From Ephemerocybe angulata (lineage: Eukaryota; Basidiomycota; Agaricomycetes; Agaricales; Psathyrellaceae), in the NCBI GenBank assembly GCA_013368325.1, contig JAACJK010000070.1, positions 124,001 to 188,000 of the forward strand: a stretch of DNA of 64,000 nt, read 5' to 3'. The stretch's first letter is position 1, and each line of letters opens with the position of its first letter. Under the pieces are notes generated by a model. That model searched no databases. It was not told the origin of the DNA and saw nothing but the letters and a program-made list of their open reading frames with translations. Position numbers and translations under genes: made by a program. This document shows, piece after piece, positions 23,337-35,624 of the stretch.

Positions 23337-23941
23337 CTACTCGGCACGGTCTTTAACCTTCTCAGCTCGACTTTCATCCTTGTCTGACGCAGCCCCCAGG
23401 AGATACAGAAGCACCGTTATAGCGCTCTGCGAGAAAGCCATTGTGACGGTCATCGTGCACGCCAACCCCGACTCCTTCTGGAAGACGGTGGAAAGCACGG
23501 CGAGCACAGCAGCTGCGGCGTTTATCGCAACTATATTATTGGAGACAGTATCAGGCCAATTAGCGTTCAGAACCGGCAAGCAGCCGGAGCACAGTGAAAG
23601 CGACCGGATATGAAGGGAGGGGTGCGGGAACGTACATATCGTTGGCTTCGCACCGGGCCCGGAAACGCTCGCGACGAGGTGGGCTACTCCAATGGCCACA
23701 AGCATCAGGGCAAGCCCCTGGGCAAAACCTGGCCCTTCAGCAGGATTGGCGATCTTCTATAAACTCGGATAGGGTTATCAGGACTCTCCATAGCCATATA
23801 TTGGTGCGGACTCACGTATCCAGTGACGCTGTTGACCCAGACGGAGTAGGCGCCCTGGTATAGGGGCTCTGGCAGGTAAATCATAAGGCCAGCTAACGCA
23901 ATGTCGGCCAGGCCTATGGTTCTGATCGCTGTGTCGGCCAT
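23337..23941 (-). CDS. Four-helix integral membrane protein
   Basis: Three exons (23941-23816, 23756-23636, 23530-23337) join in phase to 146 aa. Four hydrophobic segments are visible: GLADIALAGLMIYLP, GLALMLVAIGVAHLVASV, AINAAAAVLAVLSTVF and AITVLLYLLGAAS. The loops are short and the C-terminus is highly charged (KDESRAEKVKDRAE). The start MADTAIRTIG follows a CAAAGTC-type leader and is the first ATG in frame. I do not recognise the family; small four-helix proteins of this kind are common in basidiomycetes and uncharacterised. Location (plasma membrane, ER or other) cannot be told. Confidence 0.8.
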
Positions 23942-24592
23942 AGTGACTTTGTGCTGTGGAGTGGGTCGACGAGGTCTGGACGAGGTGGATGTGGTTCTGG
24001 GGAAAGTGATCAAGCCGACTGGCAAGGGGGTCGAGCCTCGAGGACTACCCCGAAGCCTTTATGGTCAGTTGCGGTGATGGTGGTTTCTGATATGGGTTCG
24101 CGATCGCGGCGTCCAACGAGTGATAAGCCTAAATACTTGCCAAATATCACGTATTCCAAGAAAGGGTCTCGAAGAAGGAGTTAGTGTGTGGTCTGAGTGG
24201 TCGCTCCCCGTCATAACCAGGGACTAACGTTCAGTAAGCGCCTTATACTGATATTAAGCGCCGACATCATTTCTGGCGTATGCGGACGAGAACGTCACGG
24301 TCTAGTACTTGAGAACGCTTGCTGTAAGGGCACGTTACAGGGAATACCCGTGAGTCTACCTCGGGCTTGAGAGAGGAGATTATATCTTGGATGATCATTA
24401 GGATTGCACTTTCGAGCTGAGTCCTGTGGCGCCATCTATTAACCAACGCCTACGTGCGGGTGGAGATGATCATTCGAGTCTGGTGTATCTCGAGGGGCCG
24501 AGGGCGTGCGGGCGAGTCCTAAAGCTGGAAAAAGGAAGAGAAAAACATGAAACAGGAGGACCATACCACTTTCCAAGCGGCTCAAGCAAAAA

Positions 24593-24690
24593 TGACCACC
24601 GCAGGACTCGAACCTGCAACCTTTTGGTGCCTATCGCAAATTGCCGTTGAGCCGTCGAAGCCAAACGCGCTACCATTGCGCCAGGTAGCC
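24593..24690 (-). tRNA. tRNA-Arg (anticodon UCG) with 26-nt intron
   Basis: The precursor is 98 nt with a 72-nt mature form. Acceptor stem GGCTACC/GGTGGTC pairs with two G-T wobbles; the D arm is TGGCGCAATGGTAGCGC; the T arm is GCAGGTTCGAGTCCTGC. The anticodon stem TTTGG/CCAAA closes a loop CTTCGA+A once the intron 24629-24654 is removed, giving anticodon TCG (24658-24656) for CGA codons. The intron sits one base 3' of the anticodon, the canonical eukaryotic position. A TTTTT Pol III stop follows directly. Confidence 0.9.
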
Positions 24691-25299
24691 ATGAGGTACG
24701 CTCGCGTCTAGCCATTGGAAGCGTCTGGAGCCTGGGAAGAAGCGCGCCTCCTGCCCCTCATGCCCCTCATCCACCGACTACTCTCGCCTCCAAGATCGTA
24801 AGTATTCGTGCGCTGATGTCATTTGCTGTATTTCGGATGGGCTGAGTCGCCAGGCTAGCGCTTAAAAAATGGCCCCACACTCAGGGCTTTCTCCATGATT
24901 TACAGTGTCCTCCAGCTTATAGACCGGGACCAAGTCTTTTTGCATGGAAGAACTGGCTTTTTCGCTCTTTCGCTCTTTCACTTTGAGTTCATGCCCCGCA
25001 GTCGATGTTATGATCATTTACGGTCAAGTAGGACCATGCAATCATTTCGACGAATATTGTAGCCTGTTTATGAACTAATGTACCTCACTTTCTTTACGCC
25101 CTGCTTTCAAGTACGTTGGATTGCCATGTTGACCTACGACGGATCGCCGGAGCAAGTACATTCGGGGACAAATGATGACTTCGACTGAAGCGCGCAAGTA
25201 GGATCGTCCGAAGCGAAAGAACTCGAAAGAAGCACATTGGTTCCTAAGGACCTCTGGGGACCCATAAAACGTCGGAGGCGGGGGTTCCGATGTGGACGT
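24691..25299. other. Intergenic stretch, nothing recognised
   Basis: AT/GC-mixed sequence between the tRNA and the stop of the next minus-strand gene. A short direct repeat TTTCGCTCTTTCGCTCTTTC near 24960 is the only visible feature. Confidence 0.4.
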
Positions 25300-26743
25300 T
25301 CATTCGTCTGAAAGGACGAGGGATGACAGGGCGCCCATCATAACGAGGTACTTCTTCGGCGAACTCCCCGCCCCTTTGCCCGATGGCCCCACAAATTCCT
25401 TCAACACCTGCTCTCCGCCCTTCCTCCCCGCCTTGAAGTCCTCGAGATACTTATGCGCCGTCGGTTCCTTCAAGCCGGTAATCTTGCAAACATTCACGAG
25501 GATGCGGGGGTTCGAAAGTGTGTTTGTGAACGACTTCGCTGAAGAATTTACCCGACTGCTGGATGCTTCCTTCCCCTGTTTAGCTTCGATAAGGGCTTGG
25601 GCGCTGTGATATACGATTCCCAGGAATGTCTGGGAGCGACCATTGGCTGTAAGAAGATGAGGTTCCCGGAAGTACCGATAGGCCCGCCCGAGAAAGCGGA
25701 GCCGAGAGTGGAGGGGTCGAACACTGGGTCCTGTTGTACCTGGGTGTGAGAGGTCGAGGCCAATACGGGGCGAGGTGTATATTGTGGGACTCTTTCCGCC
25801 CAACGTTCCACTGCTTTGGGCTGAAAGGCTGGCTGGTACGAGGTATAGGGAATGAGACGGTGTCGCTTCTCCTACTGCCTGGGAGGGAAAGGCGGAGACA
25901 TTGCCACCCCACTTGCCGTTGACCACATCGCCAATATCTTTGGCACCGGACGAAGCGAGGATCTCGTCGACAAGGAGAGAAGGACCTGAGATCACCTTCG
26001 AGTTGGGTCCCAGGACCCGTACAGAACGAAGGAGAATGCCCCCTCGGAGAAGGGTTTCGTGAGTGTCACCGTCGGAACTGGTGTACCCGGGGGATCGCCC
26101 CAGTGTTAAATCAAGCCCTTTACGGGTGCCGCCTCTCCATGCCGTGGTGCTCGTCTGGCTGCGATTCGCGTCCGCTGAAGGTCGCGGTGCACGATGGAAG
26201 TACCTGCCCCGAGATACAGTATCAGTTTCACGTTGAAAGTCACGTTATGGAGGGCAGGGGTACGCGTCTATAGACGCGTCGGAAGAATAGGCCGAAACGC
26301 AAGTATTTGAAGCTCACACACCATCTTCCGGCAACTTTCTGCTCCTCGCTTCCGTGTGTAAACGGATCCTCATGGATGTCGGCTTTTTGAAAATAAAACT
26401 CGAGCTCCATGACCTGTAGGCGTCTGGTGGCCCCAGGTCGGGTGACGACAAGATGATAGTCGCATAGCAAAGCTTTTGCGATGGTGTCAAATCGGGCTTG
26501 CAGGTCTTTCTGATCAAGGACCTCCGAAAGGTCAAGGAGATCCTCTATGGCGACAACTTCGGTGGAGACCGCCTCCGAGGCACCTGCTGGCATACTGCCG
26601 TCTTTCTCAGCCCCCTGATTGTCATTCATAAGAACTTTAGGGCGCTTGGGAGCATTGCTGGCCGGCAGCTCGGAGGGTTCGAGCTCGGAGTCAGAACACG
26701 GCTTCCGTCGCCGTTTGGAGGTTTCCCTGGCAGAGTCGGTCAT
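25300..26743 (-). CDS. Conserved unknown protein with HEDPFTH and RKGLDLT motifs
   Basis: Two exons (26743-26322, 26203-25300) join in phase to 441 aa; an upstream in-frame ATG at 26791 would add 16 residues. The N-terminus is basic (SKRRRKP, APKRPK), like a nuclear localisation signal. The core has LEFYFQ, HEDPFTHGSEEQ, GRWYFHRAP, WRGGTRKGLDLTLG, GGILLRSVRV and ISGPSLLVDEIL, then FLGRAYRYFREPHLL and a C-terminal LKEPTAHKYLEDFKAGRKG. I recall proteins with this core in many fungi without a firm function. The order 'E..Y, DP..H, RGG, GGILLR, GPSLL' loosely parallels alkyladenine DNA glycosylases, but that is speculation. Basic, probably nuclear or cytosolic; no membrane segment. Confidence 0.78.
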
Positions 26744-26799
26744 ACGGCGGACTCTGGAACGATGATGAAGCCTCTTGCCTCCGCTATGCACGGTGTTCT

Positions 26800-27860
26800 T
26801 TTGGTTTCGTCACTGGTGGGTTCTGGGAAACTAATCAAGGCGCCAGGTTGAAAGAAAAGAGTGTTGTACTCCTTACCAGTCGTCCGAAAGGTCTCTTAGA
26901 GATTGCGTTGAGCTCAACTCTCTCCTGGATGACGGGAGTGCTGGGACAGGATGCAATGTGGTGCGGCCCGTGCACTCTTGGTGCACTCCTGAGAATTTGA
27001 TCTGAAGAACAGTTCAGCCGGCAATCACTCGTATGATAATGCACCTCTTTTACCTTCACCATCATCGACGGAGTAGAACGAAAGGCTTACCAGGGGGTCG
27101 TGCATGCGTCAGAAATCTTACCGCCAGCACTGAGAGCACTGAAAATGTGTATGTGGACGTTGCCCTTCCTTCAAGTGTGCCTTACTTACGTTCACAGAAA
27201 ACCGGGCTCTTGCGATACATAACTTCTAAATTTTTATCTGGGTAGCTCGAGATTGTTAGTTCCTGGGTCGAGCTTCTCTTTTGACTACCCCGGACGCGAA
27301 GGTTAAGCGTAAAACAACTTGCCACCCACACCCATCGCGCAGCTCTTTCGCATGGACGTCGCGTTCCGCCAGGTCTCATCTCGCTTCTCAGCTTGATTGG
27401 TTGTGGAATCCATTTCGGACACCCTGCAATGTGCATTACAAAACCGCCCCGGGGTTTCCCCGTCGTGGAGCAATGCCAAGACAGAACGGCCCCTGTTGTG
27501 GTCATCTCTTCCCGGTATTTCAGAGCAAAATCGACTCAAAAGGCAGTCGAAGCCCGTGTTGCCCATCCTTGGCCCATCCATGCACAGGTGACATGGAATC
27601 GATTTACTTACAGTCATGCCAGCAGGGACGGGCTGCTTCTTTGATATGCGACGCCTACCTGGGGAAGTGCGAGGGGCAATTCCCCCACATTCTACCCTGG
27701 GGTCTATCCCATGATGCCCATCTCGCGGTGCGGGGAAATACTGGGAGAATAACCAATTCCTGACGGGACCATTGCGCCGCATGCCGGCAACAAGCCACTA
27801 TTAAACCTCGAATTTTTGCGAGGAGGGATGTCTTCATCTTCTGATCATCCTTCTTCGATA
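26800..27860. other. Intergenic stretch, nothing recognised
   Basis: Overlapping frames up to 160 codons run on both strands (27281-27763 plus, 27782-27303 minus) but show no domain, no consistent hydrophobic pattern and no splice logic. The last 100 bases are likely the promoter and leader of the sugar transporter. Confidence 0.35.
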
Positions 27861-27862
27861 TC

Positions 27863-30019
27863 ATGGCCACCCAGGAGAAGCGAGAAGGACCGCGCCCCAT
27901 AGTACCCATTATCCCTGCCACCGACGACACTGTCTCGAGGCTCGTCGCCCAGGATTATACGCCATGGTACAAGAAACCCAACCTGCGCCTCCTTTACCTC
28001 CTCTTCTTCCCAACATGTATTGGAGTGGAAATGACCAGCGGGTGTGTACGATCGGAACGATGGCTGGGCGGTGTAGTCTGACTTTGGATTAGTTTCGATT
28101 CGTCGATGATGAACGGTCTTCAGGCGGTTGACTCTTGGGATCTTTGTACGTCCCTTTCTCAGCACCACTGAAGTTCGCTACTCATGAATAACTGTCTAGT
28201 CTTCCATTCACCTCGCTCGGCCTTGCTTGGACTTATGTCAGCCATGTACTCTCTTGGAGCCCTCGTCGCCCTTCCCTTCGTACCTTTGGTAACAGACGGC
28301 CTCGGAAGGCGAAAGACAATCATCGCTTCAAGTCTCGTTATGATTGCTGGTGCCGTCATTCAAACTACTGCCCACAACTGTGCGTCTCGTTTCATTTATC
28401 TTACCCGCTGTTTCACTAAGAATGCGTTCCAGTCGTTCAATTCATCCTGGCTCGCTTCATCCTCGGCATCGGTATCCCTTTCGCCATCGTCGCTGCGTCC
28501 TCTTTGATTGGAGGTATGTTACTTTTTACAATCTTCTCTGCTCAGTCAATAACATACCTCTAGAGCTCTCCCATCCCAAGGAACGAGCTATTCTAGGCTC
28601 TCTTTTCAACTCGTGCTACTTCATTGGTGCGTGCACACGTCCCGCTATAATGCCCCTATTCACCCACGCCTTCGAACAATTTAGGTGCCATTGTCGCCGC
28701 TGGAGCCACGCTGGGAACTTTCAAGATGCCGAATAATTGGGGATGGAGAATTCCTTCTCTACTCCAAGTCATTCCCAGCGCCCTGCAAGTGATGTTCTGC
28801 TACTTCCTGCCGGAGTCACCTCGGTGGCTCATCTCCAAGGGTCGCGGTGAAGAGGCGTACGGCATTCTGGCCAAGTACCATGCGGAGGGCGACCACGAGT
28901 CTGAGCTTGTCAAGGCAGAATACGTTCAGATCGAGAAGACCCTCGAGCTCGAGAAGGAGACGTCCCGAGTTGGCTGGATGGATCTTTTCAGGACTAGCGG
29001 TATGAGGAAGCGTCTCATTGTTGGCTCGGCAGTTGGCCTGTTCACCCAATGGAGTGGAAATGGACTTACATCGTACGTATCCCAACCCACATCTCCGTCT
29101 ACTCTAGCTAATATTCCTCTCTTAGTTACTACCTCGCACGTATCCTTGACAATGTGGGCGTTACGGATAATAGGACCAAAAACCTCGTCAACCTCGCCAG
29201 TACTCTTTGGAGCTTTGTCAACGCGACCGCCCTTGCTTTAACTGTGTCGCGGTTTAAGCGCAGGACTTGCTATCTTGTACGCTCACATTCATTGAGCCCG
29301 CGCTGAGTTTCTGATCATGAGCGAACTGTTTAGATCTGTTCCATCTCCTGCCTTCTCGTCTTCGCAGCTTGGACAGCTGCAAGCGCTCGATACAGTATTG
29401 ACCAGGGCCAGGCAGCATCAAAAGCTGTCATTGCGTGCGTTTTTACCCTTCACTGCTTCCCGACCTTATATTTACCGATTCTTCGGAATCCAGATTCATC
29501 TTCTTGTACAGTCCAGCCTACAACGTCGCATATAACGCCTTGACCTACAGTGCGTTCTTTCTTTCTTCTTCTCAGCGAGTCATGAGATTAATCACTTTGA
29601 AATGATAGCTTTCCTCGTTGAAATCTTCCCGTTCCACGTCCGCGCTAAGGGTATCACGATCTTCCAGATCTTCAGTCGTGCCGCCGGATTCTTCAACACC
29701 TTCATCAACCCCATTGGAATCAAGAATGCTGGATGGAAATACTATCTCATGTATGTTATATTCCTGGCGTTCGAGGTCGTCTTCATCTACTTCCTGTTCC
29801 CTGAAACCTCGGGGAGGACTCTAGAGGAGTTGGCATTCTGTAAGTGGCTTATTTTTGATCTGACTGTCTTTATCCGTTCTAATCGCGAGTCTCACAGTGT
29901 ACGAGGAGGACGAGGCCAAGAAGGTGAAGGAACGCGTCGAGCATGATATCAAGGAAGGGCACACTGGTCCTTCGACAAAACACGCCATCAGAGACGAAGA
30001 CTCTCTGGACAAGGCCTGA
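27863..30019 (+). CDS. MFS sugar transporter
   Basis: Twelve-helix proton-sugar symporter family protein, intron-rich. Start MATQEKREG; the first two introns fall after MTSGG (28040) and after SWDL, in an early region GFDSSMMNGLQAVDSWD typical of sugar porters. Further signatures are DGLGRRKTIIASS (loop 2-3), FILARFILGIGIPFAIVAAS, ELSHPKERAILG, the PESPRWL motif after helix 6, VGLFTQWSGNGLTSYY (helix 7) and the closing FPETSGRTLEELAF. The cytoplasmic tail is charged and ends at 30019. These motifs place it with lactose/hexose permease-like fungal transporters in the plasma membrane; the actual sugar is not deducible. No glycoside hydrolase is adjacent. No frame defect was noticed, although not every splice site was checked. 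Confidence 0.9.
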
Positions 30020-30655
30020 ACAGGCGCCCTTACGACCTCACGATTCACGAGACCATGACACAATGTTCCGGCCTTTCGAAGGCGCATCGCTCTTTAACCT
30101 AAGATGCTCCTCCGATGTACTATACAGTTCTTTTAGCCTTCTTTGAGATGATATTCTCTATATCTCCAACCTCGATTCTCGACCCAGCTTGACTCGGACC
30201 AGGTATTCCGCCACATGCTCCGGGAAGGTTTGTTCTTAATCTTTGCTCCGATGTCTCCTCGTCCTAACTTTGCGCTGCCGCGCATCTCCGCAGCCGGGCG
30301 CCAATTTTGGCGTCATGTCCGGGTGGGTGCGTTCGTGTTTAGAGTTGGTTGTGCATTCAGCCTGATCCCAGAGTACCGAGTCAGCCCTACCCTATCGGCC
30401 CATCACGGTAAACGCAGAGAGCTGACATTAACGGTAGCTCACATCACCTCGCATGCCATGGTACAGGACGTTATCATGAACGTGGTTATCCGGGATTTAG
30501 GTTTCCTCGGGTTAACATTCCAGAGAGTACAGCATTCCGCAATTCCTCTGCGCTATAAATGAGTCGAAAGCGTGCGACCGGCGAACCGAATATCATACCC
30601 ACCGCACCTCACTACGCCCTGGCGGCTACCGATATCAAGCAGGACAACGCACAGC
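30020..30655. other. Intergenic stretch, nothing recognised
   Basis: Transporter 3' region followed by the upstream region of DUF6533 copy 3. A 115-codon frame at 30215-30562 has no family features. Confidence 0.4.
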
Positions 30656-32572
30656 ATGCCTGGCGCCTCGAGCTCGACCGATTTCACTGCGATCGTCAGG
30701 ATGTATAATGCCAAGGTCTACACAAACGTAAGCTAGCTTGCACTGTCAATGGGAGTGTGCATCGCAAGCTCTTCAATTAATCAGATATATCTCTCATGAT
30801 AAACACAGTATATTGTCAGTGCTTGACACAATTCAGAAACTTGAAGCTTGAATGCTGACGCCTTCCGTTTCGAGTACCTGCAGACGGCCGCTGGATATGC
30901 TTTTATCGTAAGTCAGCTCTTCACCTTACAGGTTGATACTAACATCTTACCCAACGCAACCATACCTAGGTGGCCGACTTTCTGCAAACATTTCCAGACG
31001 AGGTGGGGCCTTCTTGTTCATCCCATTGGCATCACTGACGAATGTGTAGGTTCGATTAATGTGGCCCGCCCCCTTCGGATTGCCGAAGGTCATGTTCTTT
31101 GCTGTCCGGTACTACCTCCTTATCAGCAACGTGTTCTCTGCTCTGGGTTTGTGCTCATACCCCGCCTTCGCATGACCTACTGACGCTGCAAACCTACTGA
31201 CGCTACAATTTCGACACACAAGACGTGTTTCCGACCAATTATACAATTCAAGGGTGCAGAAGACCATTTCACGCATCCGCAAGTTAGTACCTGCTAGTAT
31301 CACATTGCCTATACGACCTGAATGGAGGATATCACAGTATCATGTGTCTTGATTTTAACTGGGGTTGAGGGTGAGTGTGTTGTTTCAATAATAAGCGCCC
31401 AATAAGCGCCACGGACTCTCGGTAATATCTGAACCTTATTCACAGTGGTACTCTTCCTCCGAGTTTACGCCTTCGGGGGAGGAGTAGAAAGCTTCTTGGG
31501 TACCTGATGTTTTAATTCCTTGTACGTTACAGGATGCCTGCATTTCCCTTCGAAAACAGCTTACACGGCAATACATGCCGCGATTTTCAGCCTCATCTTC
31601 AAATTTCTTACGGGAGTGGAGTGTGAGTAGCCCGAGTCTATATACCCCGCGCTACCCTTTGTCTCTAATGTAAGCTACCGGAGGCCTGGCCTTGGGTCTT
31701 CCTGGTTAATGAACCATGTTCAGTCAAACTGTCACCCCTTCTCGGCAAAACTCACGGCCATGTTTGCACTCCGATAAGAGCCAGGAGTTTCTTGATCGGA
31801 TGGGCCTTCGCAGGAATTCTCGCTAATGTCGCAGCAGCAATGGTGATAATGGCGTACCTAGCCTTTGTGAAGCACCGGGGAATGAAGAGCCGACTTCTCA
31901 CTGTATTCTATCGCGACGGCGTTTTCTATTTTGTATGTCTTGCAGGTCGGTATCTTTCCTTTGATGCTAATTTACGAAACTAATGAATGAGATGAAAAAG
32001 CCTTAACCTCAGTGAATATGTTCGTTAACTTTGCCGCTCTGGATGGTTACCAGTTCCTCTTTATACAGTGAGTTTCATTGCCCTAAACTGTGAAGTTCAG
32101 TATTGCTAATTGATTGGCTAAGCTAGAGGTTGCACTTCAAGGAATCCTCTCAACGCGGATGTTAATACATCTACGCGACACGGAGTACCATCGCATGGCT
32201 ATGATAGATCCATTGTCGACGTATAATATTCAGGGGAATTATGGTGGTAGAGCACCTTCACCACTCCTCTTCGAGCAGGCTGTCGAACTGGACACAACGA
32301 ACACTACATCGCCTCGTTGTATGAGTTCCTCTTCGTTCAGTGAGTTCCACCCTGCCGTACTCCTTATCGTTTGCATACTCACTATGACTAGCCTCGAAGT
32401 AGCAATCCAAGTAATCTTGGCAACACGCACTGATACACCTCTACATTTGCGTGACACAGAATCCCAACTCATGCCCGGGATGGATTTGGGATGGATCCAA
32501 ACTCGTCGGATAATATTCAGGACTTCTCCGAGCGGGCACACTCGCCCCTTCTCGAGCAGGTTGTTCAATTAG
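30656..32572 (+). CDS. DUF6533-type membrane protein (copy 3), 3' end duplicated
   Basis: Starts MPGASSSTDFTAIVRMYNAK and VYTN, then a GT donor, as in the other copies. Next come ADFLQTFPDE, VRLMWPAPFGLPKVMFFAVR, a helix IGWAFAGILANVAAAMVIMA, FYRDGVFYFVCLAG, NMFVNFAALDGYQFLFIQ and a final exon with GILSTRMLIHLRDTE. The 3' exon, together with the FLF-Q donor region before it, is present twice in tandem. At the last intron I could not find an acceptor that keeps the usual frame (candidate AG sites lead to a stop or a shift), so the C-terminus may be altered or the gene decaying. Function unknown; expected in a membrane. Confidence 0.62.
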
Positions 32573-32636
32573 AAACGCTGGCCACTACACGAGCTCCCCG
32601 TTGCGATGAGAAACTTGAATTGGCTGAAGGGGCGTG
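32040..32636 (+). repeat. Tandem duplication of the terminal exon of DUF6533 copy 3
   Basis: Unit 1 (about 32040-32290) and unit 2 (about 32318-32636) share the order FLF[IV]Q with donor CAGTGAGTT, a short intron-like spacer, LEVA[LI]Q, [IV]ILSTR/ILATR, HLRDTE, DP..[ST].NIQ, and APSPLLFEQAVELDT / AHSPLLEQVVQLET. Nucleotide similarity is partial, so the duplication is not recent. The two units lie in different reading frames, and the open frame from unit 1 crosses unit 2 out of register. Confidence 0.7.
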
Positions 32637-32740
32637 AGGGATATACAGAAAAGGTAGCGCCGGTGAGCATACGGGTATTGTTGGGGACTCCCCAGTCTAT
32701 TAAACGTTAAACGTTTGAAGTGTGATACATACGAAACGCC

Positions 32741-34348
32741 CTAATCATGCTCTATTCTAATATCCCGAATGTAATGTACGCCAGTGAGCTCCATTCCGTC
32801 TGCGGTCATCGCTTCCCCTGAAGTATCTTGGCTCGCCCACATCCGTAGATGTAGAATCATGCGGGTGGAAAGGACAACATGCAAGACAATCTGAATTCTA
32901 CGAGGATTGGCACTTGTCAGCTGGGAAGTGAGAGGAGGACAGATGTATGGGACTCACTCGAGCAATAGCATCTTATAAGCGACTGGTGCAGCGAAATTCA
33001 CAGCACTATTTGCAACCGCAAGACCTATGGGCAGAAACATGAGTAAATTGAAGCTAAGATATTTGGCATATGGATAATGGCGTACCAGAAAGACAAAGGA
33101 AATAGAATATTCCATCCCTGTAAAACAGCCCGAACAGCCCATTCTCACTGTTTCGGTAATTGCGCAGAGCAATGGACACCATGATAGCCATGATGGCTGG
33201 TGTGGGGTTAGGGTAGTTAGTATAGGATCCAAACCTAAGCCACCGATGTAGACGACTTACTAAGAATGCTGAGCAGAGCGAGAGCGAAGCATATCCCGAG
33301 GTACATGTATTCCGCTGAAGGGGGTAGACAGGGGGCGTCGGGGCCACCAGGCGCAGAGACTAGGGAACATAACTGATGTCAGGGCCCAGGTTTCAAATAT
33401 GAAGATCCGATGAGGCTTACATCTCACAGTGCGCAGGAAAAGTATTAGAAACACGAAGGAAGGTGTGTGAATGGTCTGGTCCATCAAGGTGAGGATAGAG
33501 AAATCAGGGATACGCGCTTGAGGACATACGAAGTACTGCATTGTCAAGTACATAGCAATTTTCCGTCTCCGATGTCCGAACGCCCATACGCGAAAGAAAA
33601 GAATGCCTAATGAAAGCGACAAGTATCGACCTTTGTCAGTGAAAGCGTACCCGGAATCAGAGAGTATTGCATTTACCTTCCGACCAAAGGACAGCAAAAC
33701 AGGACGATGCTGCCAAGGGGAATGATATACTCTCGTCAATTGTGCGCTCTCTAGTGGATTGGGAATGTTAGACCACTGACCGAAGACGAGTATGAACACG
33801 TTTCTGCACTTTTCTGCTGAAAGTCCAACAGAGGTCTCATCTAAACGGAGGAGCGACTTGTCAAAGAATCCTGCATTTGGAGAGCATCCCACTTACACCG
33901 TATTGTGAATATCGAGTGCACCAGGACGTAGTACCGCGTAAAGAAGAATAGCACTTTTGGCACGCTGAGTGGTGCTGGCCACATCAAGCGAACCTATGGT
34001 GTTTGTTACTTAGGTCTCAGTTGGTAAGGTAGAGAGGGTTCCAAGATACCGACCTCATCGGGGAACGTATGGAGGAAATCGATGACCTGAGCCACCCAGA
34101 GTCTCGTCAGTTGGAGGATAGCTCGTGAGGCGGAAATGTACGCACGACGAGGGTATGCCCACTCAAGTTCTGCACATTTGTGTTCCACATGGCGTCAGTT
34201 CCCCAGGCTTAAACTCTCGAGCAGAAGACATACGACGTACTGTTCCTCAATGGTCAGTACTCGGTTAACAGGCCAGATATTGAGTACTTACATTCACGAA
34301 TCTCAGATCTGCATACGCCTCTGCCAGTCTAAGCTGCAGGGACTCCAT
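32741..34348 (-). CDS. DUF6533-type membrane protein (copy 4)
   Basis: Convergent with copy 3; their ends lie about 170 bp apart. Start MESLQLRLAEAYADLRFVN followed by a GT donor. Later exons give VIDFLHTFPDE / VRLMWPAPLSVPKVLFFFTR with YYVLVHSIFTI, an FRVWAFGHRRRKIAMYL segment, IMAIMVSIALRN, a FYRDGIFYFLCLSG-like exon, VNFAAPVAYKMLLLE and a last exon VVLSTRMILHLRMWAS ending at the stop 32741-32743. The order of exons matches the other copies, so it appears full-length. Internal splice sites were only partly fixed. Role unknown; multi-helix membrane topology is predicted from the hydrophobic segments. Confidence 0.72.
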
Positions 34349-35624
34349 GGATAGACTCGGGGAAGAAACCAACCATTCCGAGCCCTCGCAAGGGAACGAC
34401 GGAGCTATAAGTATGGAAAAACGTGAAGTTGAGATAACCGCCCATACGTTATCGTGGCCTTTTTGTGAGTGATTGATGACCCTAGAATGTCTACATATCA
34501 AAAGGTACGTACACAATTTTCAACGGTTCCGCGAGTCTGAGTTGAGTCTGAGTTTCGGACTACCTTCCGCTCCTTCCGGCCACCCTATTTCACCGTACTG
34601 ATGTAGCATGCGGTGGCCGCGGCACGGCCTCAGCAAACTCGACTCTCTACGGGCAGCTGCTTTACCGTTTCCACTCAACCATGGACCCCACTGTGTGACT
34701 GCAACACGAGATGTTCCTGGAATGCATGGAGACAGTAGACTCGTTATCCAGCGTACAAGTTGAACGTACTCAAGATCAAAAGTGTTGTTGGTTGTTGTCG
34801 GCATCCTGATTCTTGAGCAAGAAGAAGATTTTGAGGCTCCTTTAGGCCGATAAGTTTTCGTAATGTGGGTTCCCGCGATGCCCCGGTGGATCGGAGGGCC
34901 GAACTTGAAGGTTAACTCCTTGCCAATTGCAGTGGTCGTCGTCGCTTTGATCAAGACGGTGATTGCTCTTTCGACAGGACGTGACGACTTGCCTCGGAGA
35001 GTCCTGACTAAGCGCGCGGAAGTCGCCGCCAAGCACACGCACACAGGCGCTTAACGGTTTTTAGTCAAAAATCGAGTTCGCTATACCCGAAACGGGCTTC
35101 AGAATCCGAGCCTAGCGTTGGGTTGTTTGTGTACATAGGTTTATTCAATAGAAAACTGTGCTTACGAGCATTGTGAGAAAGAATGCCCCCACAGATGGCA
35201 CTCGAGTCTCGATTCATATACCTTCACCCCTGGGCGCCTAAATTGAATAGGAGCAGAGAGCACACTTCCGCCAATTTCTTCCCCACATGTAGCTCAAGCA
35301 TCTCCGCCAAGGCCGAGCGCATCTCTCTATCTATATCAACCTGACGCTTCAACAATCGCTCAGCGGCGTTTGTGGATGTTATTTGGGTGGTCATCGATCA
35401 TACTTAGGTGCCTGGTGAACTTGTTTGTGACCCATAGGATGGCCTTGCAGTAGATCTACAGCGGAGTATACAGACATTTTATGAATAAATTTGTCCAAGA
35501 GAGGTGAAGATTGGATGAAGATTCTGAAAATGGTAAAATCTTAAAATCTAGAAATTCGAGAGCACTATCGTGTTTCAGCAACACAGAGCAGAATCAATGA
35601 CCGTCCAACTAGAAAGCTAGAGGC
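34349..35624. other. Intergenic stretch, nothing secure
   Basis: A 174-codon minus frame (35044-34520) begins with GTG rather than ATG and lacks a family signature, so I do not call it. The remaining sequence is upstream region of DUF6533 copy 4 and the 3' flank of the cupredoxin-like gene. Confidence 0.4.

Noticed and set aside
27281..27782. 160-codon frames on both strands before the sugar transporter
   Set aside because: Mutual overlap on opposite strands, no domain, no splice pattern.
34520..35044. 174-codon minus-strand frame
   Set aside because: It starts with GTG, has no family motif and an ATG start would keep only a short C-terminal part.
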